Origin: a virus
IMG/VR virus record: IMGVR_UViG_3300037502_002798
Coordinates: 1-29,529 of that record
Strand: one strand, 5' to 3'
Length of the DNA: 29,529 bases
Within the stretch, counting starts at the first letter, position 1, and each line of letters begins with the position of its first letter. The notes beneath the pieces were generated by a model. The model saw only the letters and a list, made by a program, of their open reading frames with translations, was not told the DNA's origin and ran no database searches. Positions 7,915-15,768 of this stretch are shown one piece after another. A program made the translations under genes and the position numbers.

Positions 7915-8822
7915 AAGTCGGCATATTTTATAATTCTATCTCAAATCCTGCAAAGTTTTCCAACAAAGTCATGCTTATGGACAACTTTAAAGCCGGTGTT
8001 ATTGCCAACGGCGACACAGTTATAGAGTATAAAGAAAATCGACTACCTGATGAAAAACTAGATGCAGGATTTGTATTAGGGTATACGCTAGAAGATAATT
8101 TTAGAAAAAAAATTATCGATCAATTGAGATTACAAAAAATTCCGCAAGTGTTTGTAGACAGCAACATACTACATTACAACAGAAAAGAGCATGAGTGGCA
8201 CAGATATAGTTTAAATTCAGTATATCCATCTGATGGTGTGTATTTTTTCAAAGATTTGGACAACAACAAATGGCAAACATATAGCCAATGGCACAATGTA
8301 CAAGTGAAACCTTGGAGAGCCGTGGGAGAACATATTTTAATACTATGCCAACGTCCCAAAGGCTGGAATATGTTTGGTGGCGACCAAGAAATATGGTTAG
8401 AAAAGATCATTAATAAAATTAGAAGATATTCCACTCGACCTATTATAGTACGTATGCATCCAGGTGACGGCTCTAGATTCAAACAGATGGATAAAATTAG
8501 AAAAAGATGGAATAATCAAATAATTGTAAGTGAAAAAGACAATATAAAAGAAGATTTAGTCAATTGCTGGTGTGCAGTTGGTATAAACTCAACACCTAAT
8601 GTAGTATCTGCAATAGAGGGCGTGCCAGTTTATCTCCAAGACCCTAAACATAGTTGGGCTTCAGACATAGCGTTTACTGATATATCACTGATAGAGTCAC
8701 CGCCGATGCCTAATCGCACTGATTGGCTTCATAAAATAGCAAATATACATTGGAGCAATGACGAAGTTAAATCTGGCGAGTTATGGTCAGCTATTAAGAC
8801 TTATATTTCAACTTCTCGCTGA
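7911..8822 (+). CDS. Putative GT-B-type glycosyltransferase, paralogue A
   Basis: This 303-residue protein shares its C-terminal half with the protein at 9597-10457. Common blocks are ILIxCQ, a RxHP histidine motif (here VRMHPGDGSRF), CWCAVGINSTPNVVSAIEGVPV, a SLIESPP segment and a final RTDWLHKIANIHWSNDEV. The order (RxHP, then a small-residue loop, then GVP before a Pro) is that of GT-B glycosyltransferases or capsule-type polysaccharide proteins. The N-terminal half differs from its paralogue. The start overlaps the GT25 stop as ATGA. The 3' end overlaps the convergent gene by 29 nt. Enzymatic assignment is by motif only. Confidence 0.68.
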   Translation: MKVGIFYNSISNPAKFSNKVMLMDNFKAGVIANGDTVIEYKENRLPDEKLDAGFVLGYTLEDNFRKKIIDQLRLQKIPQVFVDSNILHYNRKEHEWHRYSLNSVYPSDGVYFFKDLDNNKWQTYSQWHNVQVKPWRAVGEHILILCQRPKGWNMFGGDQEIWLEKIINKIRRYSTRPIIVRMHPGDGSRFKQMDKIRKRWNNQIIVSEKDNIKEDLVNCWCAVGINSTPNVVSAIEGVPVYLQDPKHSWASDIAFTDISLIESPPMPNRTDWLHKIANIHWSNDEVKSGELWSAIKTYISTSR

Positions 8823-9579
8823 CAAATTTATAGTCATTTTTTCTCGTGCCCTTTGCCGTCCAAATAATTCCGTCTGAAGTCATATCCCAATCTATTAAAT
8901 TTTTAGGCAAATGCTCAAAATTGTATTTTGGAACAATTTTATCTAATATATCCTGATCGACACTCCAATAAAGTTGATCTTCATTGATATATCGAGATAA
9001 CATACTGGCATATTCATTTAAAAAATTTAAAGATTCCGCAGTGCCCAGGCTATAAATCCCGCCAGCTAGAAATCTAGCCTTTGGTCCAGTGATTTGATGT
9101 ATGTAAAAATCTTTATTAATGCTAAATTCTGGAATATTTGACCTAATTATTGCATCTACGTCAATAGCAAGAAATTTAGCGGGCAATTTTAACATTTGCT
9201 GTAGCCTAATAAATCTTGCGCAGGCATAATATGTTTTTTGCATTCGTTCTATGATACTTTTATCATTACCTTTCTTCATTGCATTTAAAGTTCTTTGATA
9301 ATTTGTATCTTCGGGACTCACAGTACGCCACCTGTTCGCAGAATTAGCAAATAATTCTATTGGCACATATTCATAAGACAAAGAAACGTTATTTTTCCTA
9401 CAAAAAGTTAAATTATCATCTGTAGGATTAAAAATATGAATGTGTATATGATTAATAGTATTTTTCTTAACGCTATTAATCAAGAATTTGCCAAATTCGT
9501 CAAAATATGCGTTATCGCAGGCAGCATAAACAAAAAAATTGTTATGGTTTAGTGATCCGTGTAGTTCTGGCAGTGTCAT
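8794..9579 (-). CDS. Putative glycosyltransferase (GT-A, DxD)
   Basis: This 261-residue minus-strand protein has an N-terminal FFVYAACDNAYFDEFGKFL strand-helix, a helical middle, the donor-binding FLAIDVDAIIR (DxD near residues 139-141), FLAGGIYSLG and SVDQDILDKIV, then LIDWDMTSDGIIWTAKGTRK at the C-terminus, as in GT8/GT77-like proteins. It converges with the gene at 7911 and is divergent from 9597 with a 17-bp gap holding TAAATA boxes on both strands. It has no Shine-Dalgarno sequence and may be translated from a nearly leaderless mRNA. Confidence 0.72.
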   Translation of the reverse strand: MTLPELHGSLNHNNFFVYAACDNAYFDEFGKFLINSVKKNTINHIHIHIFNPTDDNLTFCRKNNVSLSYEYVPIELFANSANRWRTVSPEDTNYQRTLNAMKKGNDKSIIERMQKTYYACARFIRLQQMLKLPAKFLAIDVDAIIRSNIPEFSINKDFYIHQITGPKARFLAGGIYSLGTAESLNFLNEYASMLSRYINEDQLYWSVDQDILDKIVPKYNFEHLPKNLIDWDMTSDGIIWTAKGTRKNDYKFVSEKLKYKS

Positions 9580-9581
9580 GG

Positions 9582-9593
9582 TTAAATATTTAC
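9582..9593. promoter_or_regulatory. Overlapping divergent late-type boxes
   Basis: The 17-bp gap between starts 9579 (minus) and 9597 (plus) contains GGTTAAATATTTACC, giving TAAATA at 9583-9588 on the plus strand and 9587-9592 on the minus strand. With T4 geometry both transcripts would begin within about 3 nt of their start codons. Confidence 0.5.
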
Positions 9594-9596
9594 CAT

Positions 9597-10457
9597 ATGA
9601 AATTTAGTCTCTGGACCCAAAATGGTGCACTCAATAGCAAACCTGTCTTTGATGCGTTCAAGGACGGTGTGAGTCAATTGGGATTTACAAGTATAGACAA
9701 TAGTTATGATGCAGATGTGGCTGTGATATGGAGCGTGTTGTGGTCTGGCAGAATGTCTGCTAATAAAACAGTGTATGAACATTTTAAAAAACTGAACAAA
9801 CCAGTAATAGTGTTAGAAGTCGGTGCACTAGAAAGAAATCTTCTGTGGCGTGTCAGTATAGATAACAAATTTTTTGGTCACAATACTGAAAACACTGATG
9901 AGAGACTAAAAAATCTTGGCCTTTTGATACGTCCTTGGAGAAGTCCTGACAAAAATAAAAAAATATTAATTTGTTGTCAAAATGTTTTTAGTCAGCAATG
10001 GGCGTCCATGCCAGAGACAAGTCTTTACTTGACAACTGTCATCACAGAAATACAAAAATATACAGATCGATGTATTGTAGTGCGCCCACATCCAAGATTT
10101 TTATCGAATATTCCTGAAACTTTAAAAAAGTTTAAAAATGTTGAATTGAACATTCCTAAAAAAATAGAAAACACCTATGACGATTACGATTTTGAAGATC
10201 AATTGTCGAAATCTTGGTGCGTAGTGAACTATAATAGTAATCCTGGAGTAATTTCTTTGATAAACGGTGTGCCAGTTTTTGCACACCCTGATAGTCTTTC
10301 AGGCAAGTTAAGCGAATTTGATTTTTCTAAGATAGAAACACCAAAAATTATAGATCGACAACAATGGTTAAATGACATTGTTTACACAGAATGGTCTATC
10401 GATGAAATTTCTAGAGGAATACCTTTATCAAGAATACTAGATAAATTAAAGACTTGA
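9597..10457 (+). CDS. Putative GT-B-type glycosyltransferase, paralogue B
   Basis: This 286-residue protein is the second member of the pair described at 7911. Shared features include KILICCQNVF, VVRPHPRF (RxHP), WCVVNYNSNPGVISLINGVPV, FSKIETPK and RQQWLNDIVYTEWSIDEISRG. The ATG at 9597 (KFSLWTQNGALNSKPVFDAF) is chosen because a longer reading would run through the divergent gene's promoter and start. It closes the glycan cassette. It most likely acts as a sugar transferase; the acceptor is unknown. No Shine-Dalgarno sequence lies before the ATG. Confidence 0.68.
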   Translation: MKFSLWTQNGALNSKPVFDAFKDGVSQLGFTSIDNSYDADVAVIWSVLWSGRMSANKTVYEHFKKLNKPVIVLEVGALERNLLWRVSIDNKFFGHNTENTDERLKNLGLLIRPWRSPDKNKKILICCQNVFSQQWASMPETSLYLTTVITEIQKYTDRCIVVRPHPRFLSNIPETLKKFKNVELNIPKKIENTYDDYDFEDQLSKSWCVVNYNSNPGVISLINGVPVFAHPDSLSGKLSEFDFSKIETPKIIDRQQWLNDIVYTEWSIDEISRGIPLSRILDKLKT

Positions 10458-10482
10458 CTTTTGCTATCAGTCATTGTAAAAT
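10454..10482 (+). promoter_or_regulatory. Sigma70-type promoter for the uvsW operon
   Basis: TTGACT (10454-10459), a 17-nt spacer and TAAAAT (10477-10482) lie just before the ATG at 10489. The expected transcription start is within a nucleotide or two of the start codon. It begins the plus-strand operon through 16346. Confidence 0.6.
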
Positions 10483-10492
10483 TGTACAATGA
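10471..10492. promoter_or_regulatory. Inverted repeat over the -10 and start codon
   Basis: A perfect 8-nt inverted repeat, TCATTGTA and TACAATGA with a 6-nt centre, covers the -10 hexamer and the ATG at 10489. It could be an operator that blocks polymerase, or an RNA hairpin over the start codon. The role is inferred. Confidence 0.45.
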
Positions 10493-11685
10493 TGACTATT
10501 GATGATATTACTTCTAAAATCGATCTTTATGGCTTTGACCGCTTGAGTAGTTCAATACCTGAAAAAGATAAGAAAATAATGAGGGGCATATCAAGAATGA
10601 TGAATCATCCTGATTATATAACCGAATCTCAGGGTAACCTTTTAATAAAAATTCTAAAAGATCATTTAGAACATTTGAATTTTGTTGGCAGTGATTTAAT
10701 ACCTTCGCTAAAATCACCTATTTTTAGTAAAACCTTTAAAATAAATGAAAAATTAAGAAAAATTTCTGTAAATTACAAAGACTATTCACTACCCGTAATT
10801 GAAGTTGAATTTAGTTTTAATAAAGAAATTAAAAAAACACTCAATGATCTACAAAAACGTGTAGAAGGGGATTGCGTACTTTCTACGAATAGAAAATATA
10901 ATATACCTTTAACTGAAAACAATCTTATACAAACAGTAGACACCCTGTCAAAATTTAAATTTGAAAAATCTTTTGAAATTCAAGATCTTTATGATAAATT
11001 AAAATCCATTGATGTTGAAAAAATTATTAAAAAATTCGAAATTTTTGGTGAAGATGAGTTTTTAATAAAGGAAAAATTGATTGAAGAAATTGGTGCAGAC
11101 ATGTTATCTAATCATCTTTTAATTAATGATAGAAAATTAAGATTTCAATATTTTACAGATTTAAAAGTTGATGAAAAAATAAAAAATCAATTAGCTGGAA
11201 AAATAGCTAATCGTACAAACACAAGAATTTTTATAGATCAAAAAGAGCACACATTGATCGATGTTTTTCAAGCATTGGCCCTTTTGAAGAGAGACCCAAT
11301 ACTTTTAGTTTTCGATGAATACCATACAAAATCTTGCATAGAAAATATCAAAAACTTAAAACAATCTCTAGATCTTTTAGGCTTTAATAAAAATGTCGGA
11401 GTTTATTTTAGATTTGACAACGATGCTGACGGGTCCACTTTTAATAAGCTGGTTTCTGAATATAATTTCAACAAAAACTTGAATACTGACAACGGTATAT
11501 CAGTGTTAAGTAACGGAAAAATACCAAAATTTTTCTTAAAATCTGATTGGTTCCCCAAAGCTGTTATTAGTTTTACTAGTAATTTTAGAAGTAATAAAAC
11601 GTCAGTGTATTGCAATGAATGTGATTTAATTATATACTATTCACAAAACTTTCCTATTAATAGTAATATCGATGTCATCCTGTAA
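10489..11685 (+). CDS. Unassigned 398-residue protein upstream of uvsW
   Basis: I do not recognise a named function. The N-terminus (about 1-60) is a helical domain with DYITESQGNLLIKILKDH. Residues about 125-175 (CVLSTNRKYNIPLTENNLIQ...) weakly recall HARP-type domains of annealing helicases. Residues 270-279 read PILLVFDEYH, a DExH-like Walker B strand. No Walker A Gly-Lys-Thr loop is visible, so an active ATPase is unlikely from this chain alone. The C-terminal KIPKFFLKSDWFPKAVISF block is, to my recollection, conserved in marine T4-like hypotheticals. It overlaps uvsW by 14 nt and is very AT-rich. Confidence 0.75.
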   Translation: MMTIDDITSKIDLYGFDRLSSSIPEKDKKIMRGISRMMNHPDYITESQGNLLIKILKDHLEHLNFVGSDLIPSLKSPIFSKTFKINEKLRKISVNYKDYSLPVIEVEFSFNKEIKKTLNDLQKRVEGDCVLSTNRKYNIPLTENNLIQTVDTLSKFKFEKSFEIQDLYDKLKSIDVEKIIKKFEIFGEDEFLIKEKLIEEIGADMLSNHLLINDRKLRFQYFTDLKVDEKIKNQLAGKIANRTNTRIFIDQKEHTLIDVFQALALLKRDPILLVFDEYHTKSCIENIKNLKQSLDLLGFNKNVGVYFRFDNDADGSTFNKLVSEYNFNKNLNTDNGISVLSNGKIPKFFLKSDWFPKAVISFTSNFRSNKTSVYCNECDLIIYYSQNFPINSNIDVIL

Positions 11686-13141
11686 ACTAATCATAAAAGA
11701 CGAAGTAAACATTAAACTAGAAGGATTGTCTGTTGAAGCAAGGCGTAAACTTGCCAATACGTTCAAATATGAAATACCTTATGCTAGATATCATCCTGCT
11801 TATAAACTAGGGCGTTGGGATGGCTGCAATAGTTTGTTTGGGATTGGCGGGAATGGATATTTAAATCAACTAGAAAAGATCATAGAGATACTTACAGATT
11901 TAGGTATTGAAATTGCAGACATTGAGGATTTTAGACAACCTGTAAAATTTAAATTCACCGCAGTAACAGAAACATACTGGGCTGATCGTGGTGTTGTTTG
12001 GCCACAAGGACACATCATGGCTGGACAGCCGATCATGTTGCGTGATTATCAAGTAGAAGCTATTAATAAGTTTTTAGAAAATCCACAGAGTCTTCAAGAA
12101 ATCGCCACGGGCGCAGGAAAAACCATTACAACTGCTACACTGGCGCATATCTGTGAAAAATATGGTAGGACCATTGTTATAGTACCTAATAAAAGTCTAG
12201 TTGAGCAGACTCAAGAAGACTTCGTCAATGTAGGATTAGATGTTGGAGTTTATTATGGTGATCGCAAGGATTTGAACAAAACTCATACTATATGTACTTG
12301 GCAAAGTCTTAATATTTTAGATAAAAAAAGCAAAAATATAGAACAAGAAATTGTTACACTGGCCGAATTTTTAGATGGTGTAAAAACTGTGATTGTTGAT
12401 GAAGTACACATGGCCAAAGCCGAAGTACTCAAAAATTTATTGACAAAAAATTTAAGTAACGCCTGTATTCGTTGGGGTTTAACTGGTACTGTGCCAAAAG
12501 AATCCTACGAGAGCGAAAGTATTTTTGCTTCTATCGGACCTGTAATTGGCGGCATCAAAGCACACGAGCTACAGGAAAAAGGAGTACTCAGTAACTGTCA
12601 TGTTAATATTGTACAGTTGATAGATCTTCCAGAATTTAAGCAATATGCTGATGAATTAAAATACCTTGTTACTAATGAAGATCGGATGATTTATATCAGC
12701 AATCTAATAAAAGAAATAGCAAATAGTGGAAATACGTTAGTGCTGGTTAACAGAATTGACTCTGGAAAATTTTTAGTTAACGAGCTTGAAGATAGTGTTT
12801 TTATATCAGGCGAAGTAAAGACTAAAGATAGAAAAGAAGAGTATGATGAAGTTAAAACAAGTGATAACAAGATTATTGTGGCGACTTACGGTGTGGCCGC
12901 TGTGGGTATTAATATCCCTAGGATTTTTAATCTGGTTCTTCTGGAGCCCGGAAAGAGCTTTGTCCGCGTTATACAGAGTATTGGACGAGGCATTAGGAAA
13001 GCCGAAGACAAAGACTTTGTCCAAATCTGGGACATTACGTCAACCTGTAAGTATGCAAAAAGACATTTGACTGAAAGAAAGAAGTTTTATAAAGAAGCCA
13101 AATACCCATTCACAATAGAAAAAACGGATTGGCAGAAATAA
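11672..13141 (+). CDS. uvsW: UvsW-type SF2 DNA/RNA helicase
   Basis: The 489-residue product (T4 UvsW: 503) unwinds branched DNA and R-loops to move replication from origin to recombination mode. Motifs in order: Q-like LRDYQ (123-127), Walker A ATGAGKT (145-151), Ia IVPNKSLVEQTQEDF (170-184), DEVH (243-246), TGT (271-273), a VSGEVKT-like motif IV/V region and QSIGRGIRK near the C-terminus. The N-terminal 110 residues match the UvsW substrate-binding domain position (YHPAYKLGRWDG). The start lies inside the preceding gene, so translation is coupled. The gene looks intact. Confidence 0.93.
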   Translation: MSSCKLIIKDEVNIKLEGLSVEARRKLANTFKYEIPYARYHPAYKLGRWDGCNSLFGIGGNGYLNQLEKIIEILTDLGIEIADIEDFRQPVKFKFTAVTETYWADRGVVWPQGHIMAGQPIMLRDYQVEAINKFLENPQSLQEIATGAGKTITTATLAHICEKYGRTIVIVPNKSLVEQTQEDFVNVGLDVGVYYGDRKDLNKTHTICTWQSLNILDKKSKNIEQEIVTLAEFLDGVKTVIVDEVHMAKAEVLKNLLTKNLSNACIRWGLTGTVPKESYESESIFASIGPVIGGIKAHELQEKGVLSNCHVNIVQLIDLPEFKQYADELKYLVTNEDRMIYISNLIKEIANSGNTLVLVNRIDSGKFLVNELEDSVFISGEVKTKDRKEEYDEVKTSDNKIIVATYGVAAVGINIPRIFNLVLLEPGKSFVRVIQSIGRGIRKAEDKDFVQIWDITSTCKYAKRHLTERKKFYKEAKYPFTIEKTDWQK

Positions 13142-13143
13142 AG

Positions 13144-13674
13144 ATGAAAAAATCTAATAGATTAACTGTTACACAAACTATTGCCTGGGAAGGTGGAAAA
13201 TCGAGGAGACCATTTCTTTTAGACTTGATAAGAAAAAATAATGTCAAAACTATGATAGAAGTTGGAGTTGATATTGGTAAAGTTACTTATTATCTACTGG
13301 ATAACGATCCTGATTTAATTTTATATGCTATTGACATTGATATTAAAAAGTTTTATAGTAACCAAATAAAAGAAAAATACGGTTCTAGATTGATACCTAT
13401 CCAAGGAATAAGTTATAACGTAGCAGATCAAATCCCGAATAACTCAGTAGATATGGTGTTCATAGATGCAGATCATTCATATGAGGCTGTAAAAAAGGAT
13501 ATTAAAGCATATATGCCAAAATTAAAATTAAATGGTTTACTCACTGGTCATGACATTGACTACCCTGGTGTGAATCGAGCAGTTAACGAGTTGATAAAGG
13601 ATTACGATATTGGTCCAAACTTTGTTTGGATCAAAAAAGAGGAAGAAAATGCAAATATTAACATTAGAAAATAA
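13144..13674 (+). CDS. Class I SAM-dependent methyltransferase (type 24-like)
   Basis: This 176-residue protein has IEVGVDIGKVTYYLL (motif I), AIDIDIKKF (acidic end of strand 2), VDMVFIDADHSYEAVKKDI (motif IV region) and NGLLTGHDIDYPGVNRAV at the C-terminus. These are hallmarks of methyltransferase 24 proteins found with glycan and cephalosporin-hydroxylase-like families. The ATG at 13144 is 2 nt after the uvsW stop and is preferred to a TTG at 13129 inside uvsW. The substrate is unknown. It is a third methyltransferase in the window but sits among replication genes rather than in the glycan cassette. Confidence 0.76.
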   Translation: MKKSNRLTVTQTIAWEGGKSRRPFLLDLIRKNNVKTMIEVGVDIGKVTYYLLDNDPDLILYAIDIDIKKFYSNQIKEKYGSRLIPIQGISYNVADQIPNNSVDMVFIDADHSYEAVKKDIKAYMPKLKLNGLLTGHDIDYPGVNRAVNELIKDYDIGPNFVWIKKEEENANINIRK

Positions 13675-14155
13675 ATTATTTTCACTTAACAACTTACCAG
13701 ATGAGGTTGATGAAAATACAAGATTCGCAGTGCTTGACAATAGTGATCCCAAAGAACCTGACTTCTTTTTCATGCCATTGATATTTTTAGAAAGTTTTAA
13801 CAGCCCGGCAATGGTCTTAAAGATAGGTAATGATGAAATAGCCATGCCTATAGATTGGAGTATTGCTGTTGGAGATAGTAGTAGTGGAGTTGACGCAGAA
13901 ATATTGCCATTGACCAGTTTAAATGATAGAGGATTTGAAGCACTAATTTTTAATCCGCTAAGTAGTTTTAGAATAGAATTTAAACCTATAGAAATTGTAA
14001 ATTTTTACAACGATGTAAAATGGTATTTTCCTAAAATGAGAAACAACCAACTATTAGCAACGCCCTTATCTAATGAAAACAAGCCAAATTGTGCTTATTT
14101 TGTCAAGGAGATAAGTAGACAAAGCGAGATTATTGATATCAGCAAAATATTATAA
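13649..14155 (+). CDS. Conserved-type hypothetical protein (marine T4-like)
   Basis: This 168-residue protein begins at 13649 with GAGGAAG just upstream (13639-13645), giving a 26-nt overlap with the methyltransferase. The visible pattern is beta-rich: FFFMPLIFLESFNSPAMVLKI, MPIDWSIAVGD, EILPLTSLNDRGFEALIFNP, DVKWYFPKMRNNQLLATPL and NCAYFVKEISRQSEIIDISK. The MPLxFLESFNxPA, PxDW and FNPLS blocks are, to my recollection, conserved among marine T4-like phages without assigned function. There are no catalytic signatures and no membrane segments. It may be a replication or transcription accessory, by location only. Confidence 0.78.
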   Translation: MQILTLENKLFSLNNLPDEVDENTRFAVLDNSDPKEPDFFFMPLIFLESFNSPAMVLKIGNDEIAMPIDWSIAVGDSSSGVDAEILPLTSLNDRGFEALIFNPLSSFRIEFKPIEIVNFYNDVKWYFPKMRNNQLLATPLSNENKPNCAYFVKEISRQSEIIDISKIL

Positions 14156-14167
14156 AGGAATTTTAAA

Positions 14168-14374
14168 ATGAGCGATTGGATTGATGAATCCCAACAACTA
14201 CAGGAAGCACAACTAGCAGAGGCTTTGGCAAAAAGAGCCAAAGTACCAGTGAATACTGGATTCTGCTTGGCCTGTGACGAACCGACTAAAGGTGCATTTT
14301 GTAGTCCCGACTGCAAAGAGGATTACGAACATATTGAAAGAATTAATCGCATTACCGGAAAAAAGAAAAACTAA
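14168..14374 (+). CDS. Small TraR/DksA-like zinc-finger protein
   Basis: This 68-residue protein has an acidic helical N-terminus (SDWIDESQQLQEAQLAEALAKR) that resembles the coiled tip of phage TraR/DksA proteins. A compact C4 finger follows with Cys at 33, 36, 45 and 49 (C-x2-C-x8-C-x3-C), spaced more tightly than in DksA. TraR-like proteins bind RNA polymerase through the secondary channel; that role is possible but unproved, because the finger spacing is instead like DUF2116-type zinc ribbons. AAAGGAA at 14154-14160 is the ribosome site. The stop overlaps the next start as TAATG. Confidence 0.75.
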   Translation: MSDWIDESQQLQEAQLAEALAKRAKVPVNTGFCLACDEPTKGAFCSPDCKEDYEHIERINRITGKKKN

Positions 14375-14625
14375 TGGGTAATTTAATTCCCGGAATGACT
14401 TATATCTACGAAAGTCCAGATGGCGGCAAAACTGTTTACGCAAGAGAACAAGGTGCTCCTGCCGATAAAAGATTTGTTATTGGATATCAATATGATCTTT
14501 TTGAAGATGTTAATTGGCAAGAAATATCTTTACATTCTCGGACTAATCCGGCCTTGAAAAATGCTCTTGAACGTGCTATACTTATACATAAACTGAGTAA
14601 AGATTATGGCAAAGATAGAACTTAA
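14374..14625 (+). CDS. Small hypothetical protein
   Basis: The product has 83 residues. The N-terminal half looks like a short beta hairpin (GMTYIYESPDGGKTVYAREQG), then a KRFVIGYQYD strand, and the C-terminus is a helix (PALKNALERAILIHKLSKDY). The start is coupled to the zinc-finger gene (TAATG), and its end overlaps the next gene by 20 nt. I know no function. Similar small proteins occur in this operon position in marine T4-like phages, to my recollection. Confidence 0.75.
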   Translation: MGNLIPGMTYIYESPDGGKTVYAREQGAPADKRFVIGYQYDLFEDVNWQEISLHSRTNPALKNALERAILIHKLSKDYGKDRT

Positions 14626-15076
14626 AGAAAAACTAGCCGCAGTAGATCTCAATGCCAAAGAGCTTTGGGATGAAATTGATGACGATCAGCGCAAGGCATT
14701 AAAAAGTGAATTGTTTATTTTAAATCGTTATATTAGTAACGTAAAAGGTCAGAACAGAGAAAAACAAGAACATTTTGTTTTGGCTGTAAATGAGTACTTT
14801 AATAAAAACTGGGCTGTATTACAAAAGCACCCTAAACTACTTTGGCAACTGTTGTGTATGTGTAATTACGACGGCAAGTCAGTATTCTTTCACGAGTGGA
14901 TTGGGTACAAAAAGAAGAAGGGCGACACTAAAAGTTTGAAATTTTTACAAGATCTATACCCTCACAAAAAAAGTGATGAGTTAGAACTGATGTCGAAAAT
15001 TTACACAACAAAGGATCTCAAAGCTCTTGCAGAAGCAGAGTGTTGGGATGAAAAGAAAATAGCGAAATATTTCTAA
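14606..15076 (+). CDS. 62: Probable gp62-like clamp-loader small subunit
   Basis: This 156-residue helical protein has LFILNRYISNVKGQNREKQEHFVLAVNEYFNKNW, then KHPKLLWQLLCMCNYDGKS, a Gly/Lys turn (GYKKKKGDTKSLKFL) and a helical C-terminus ending WDEKKIAKYF. The overall order (asparagine-arginine start helix, a region that ends in a conserved hydrophobic/Asn stretch, a Lys-rich linker, then terminal helices) matches what I recall of marine-phage gp62, which with gp44 loads the gp45 clamp. No Walker motif is expected for gp62. gp44 and gp45 are not in this window. The match is by pattern only. Confidence 0.55.
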   Translation: MAKIELKEKLAAVDLNAKELWDEIDDDQRKALKSELFILNRYISNVKGQNREKQEHFVLAVNEYFNKNWAVLQKHPKLLWQLLCMCNYDGKSVFFHEWIGYKKKKGDTKSLKFLQDLYPHKKSDELELMSKIYTTKDLKALAEAECWDEKKIAKYF

Positions 15077-15768
15077 TGCTTAAATTGATGGAACAACAAT
15101 ATATTTGTCCGCATTGTGATTCAAAGTTTATGAAAGAAAAAACTTTAATCGTACACATGTGCGAACAAAAACGCAGATATCTAGCACGTAATGAAAAACA
15201 TGTGCAAGTTGGATATCAAGCATATATTAGATTTTATCAACTAGTACAAAAACAAGACGTACCAAAAAGTTATAACGATTTTGCACGTAGTCCTTATTAT
15301 AATGCATTTATAAAGTTTGGAAGTTTTGTTCACAATGTAAATCCTTTATACCCGGACCAATATATCGACTATGTAGTAAAAAGCGGAGTTAAATTAGATC
15401 ATTGGTGTAGAGATGGATTATATGAACAATATGTGTTATATCTTGTAAAAAGTGAACCCGTTGAGGTAGCATTACAGAGAACTATTGGACACATGATGGA
15501 GTGGGCTGAAAACAACAACAGCGTTTGGAATCACTATTTCAACTACGTTAGTGTGAACAGGGCAGTGTTTGATATTAAAGATGGAAAAGTTAGTCCTTGG
15601 TTGATTCTTAATTCTGTCAGCGGCAAAAAATTATTGACTACTTTTAATGATGAACAACTAAGTGCTGTAGGCTCCACAATTGATCCAGAATTTTGGCGAA
15701 AACGTTTTGCCAAACATCCTGATGATGTTGATCTAGTAAAACAAGTGGTTAAGGAGTCAAATCTCTAA
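15076..15768 (+). CDS. 59: gp59-like helicase loader with N-terminal zinc finger
   Basis: The product has 230 residues (T4 gp59: 217). It opens with a C2HC finger (Cys 11, Cys 14, His 27, Cys 29), absent from T4 gp59. The rest is helical: YQAYIRFYQLVQ, SYNDFARSPYYNAFIKFG, YPDQYIDYVV, LDHWCRDGLYEQYVLYLVK, then WNHYF...VFDIKDGKVSPWLILNS and a C-terminal FWRKRFAKH. This follows the gp59 arrangement of short helices around Y-D and F-G motifs. gp59 would load gp41 helicase at forks coated by gp32, and both partners are encoded here. TAATG overlaps exist at both ends. Confidence 0.68.
   Translation: MLKLMEQQYICPHCDSKFMKEKTLIVHMCEQKRRYLARNEKHVQVGYQAYIRFYQLVQKQDVPKSYNDFARSPYYNAFIKFGSFVHNVNPLYPDQYIDYVVKSGVKLDHWCRDGLYEQYVLYLVKSEPVEVALQRTIGHMMEWAENNNSVWNHYFNYVSVNRAVFDIKDGKVSPWLILNSVSGKKLLTTFNDEQLSAVGSTIDPEFWRKRFAKHPDDVDLVKQVVKESNL

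Noticed and set aside
12843-13070. 75-codon plus-strand frame within uvsW
   Set aside because: It is out of frame with and fully inside the UvsW helicase domain.
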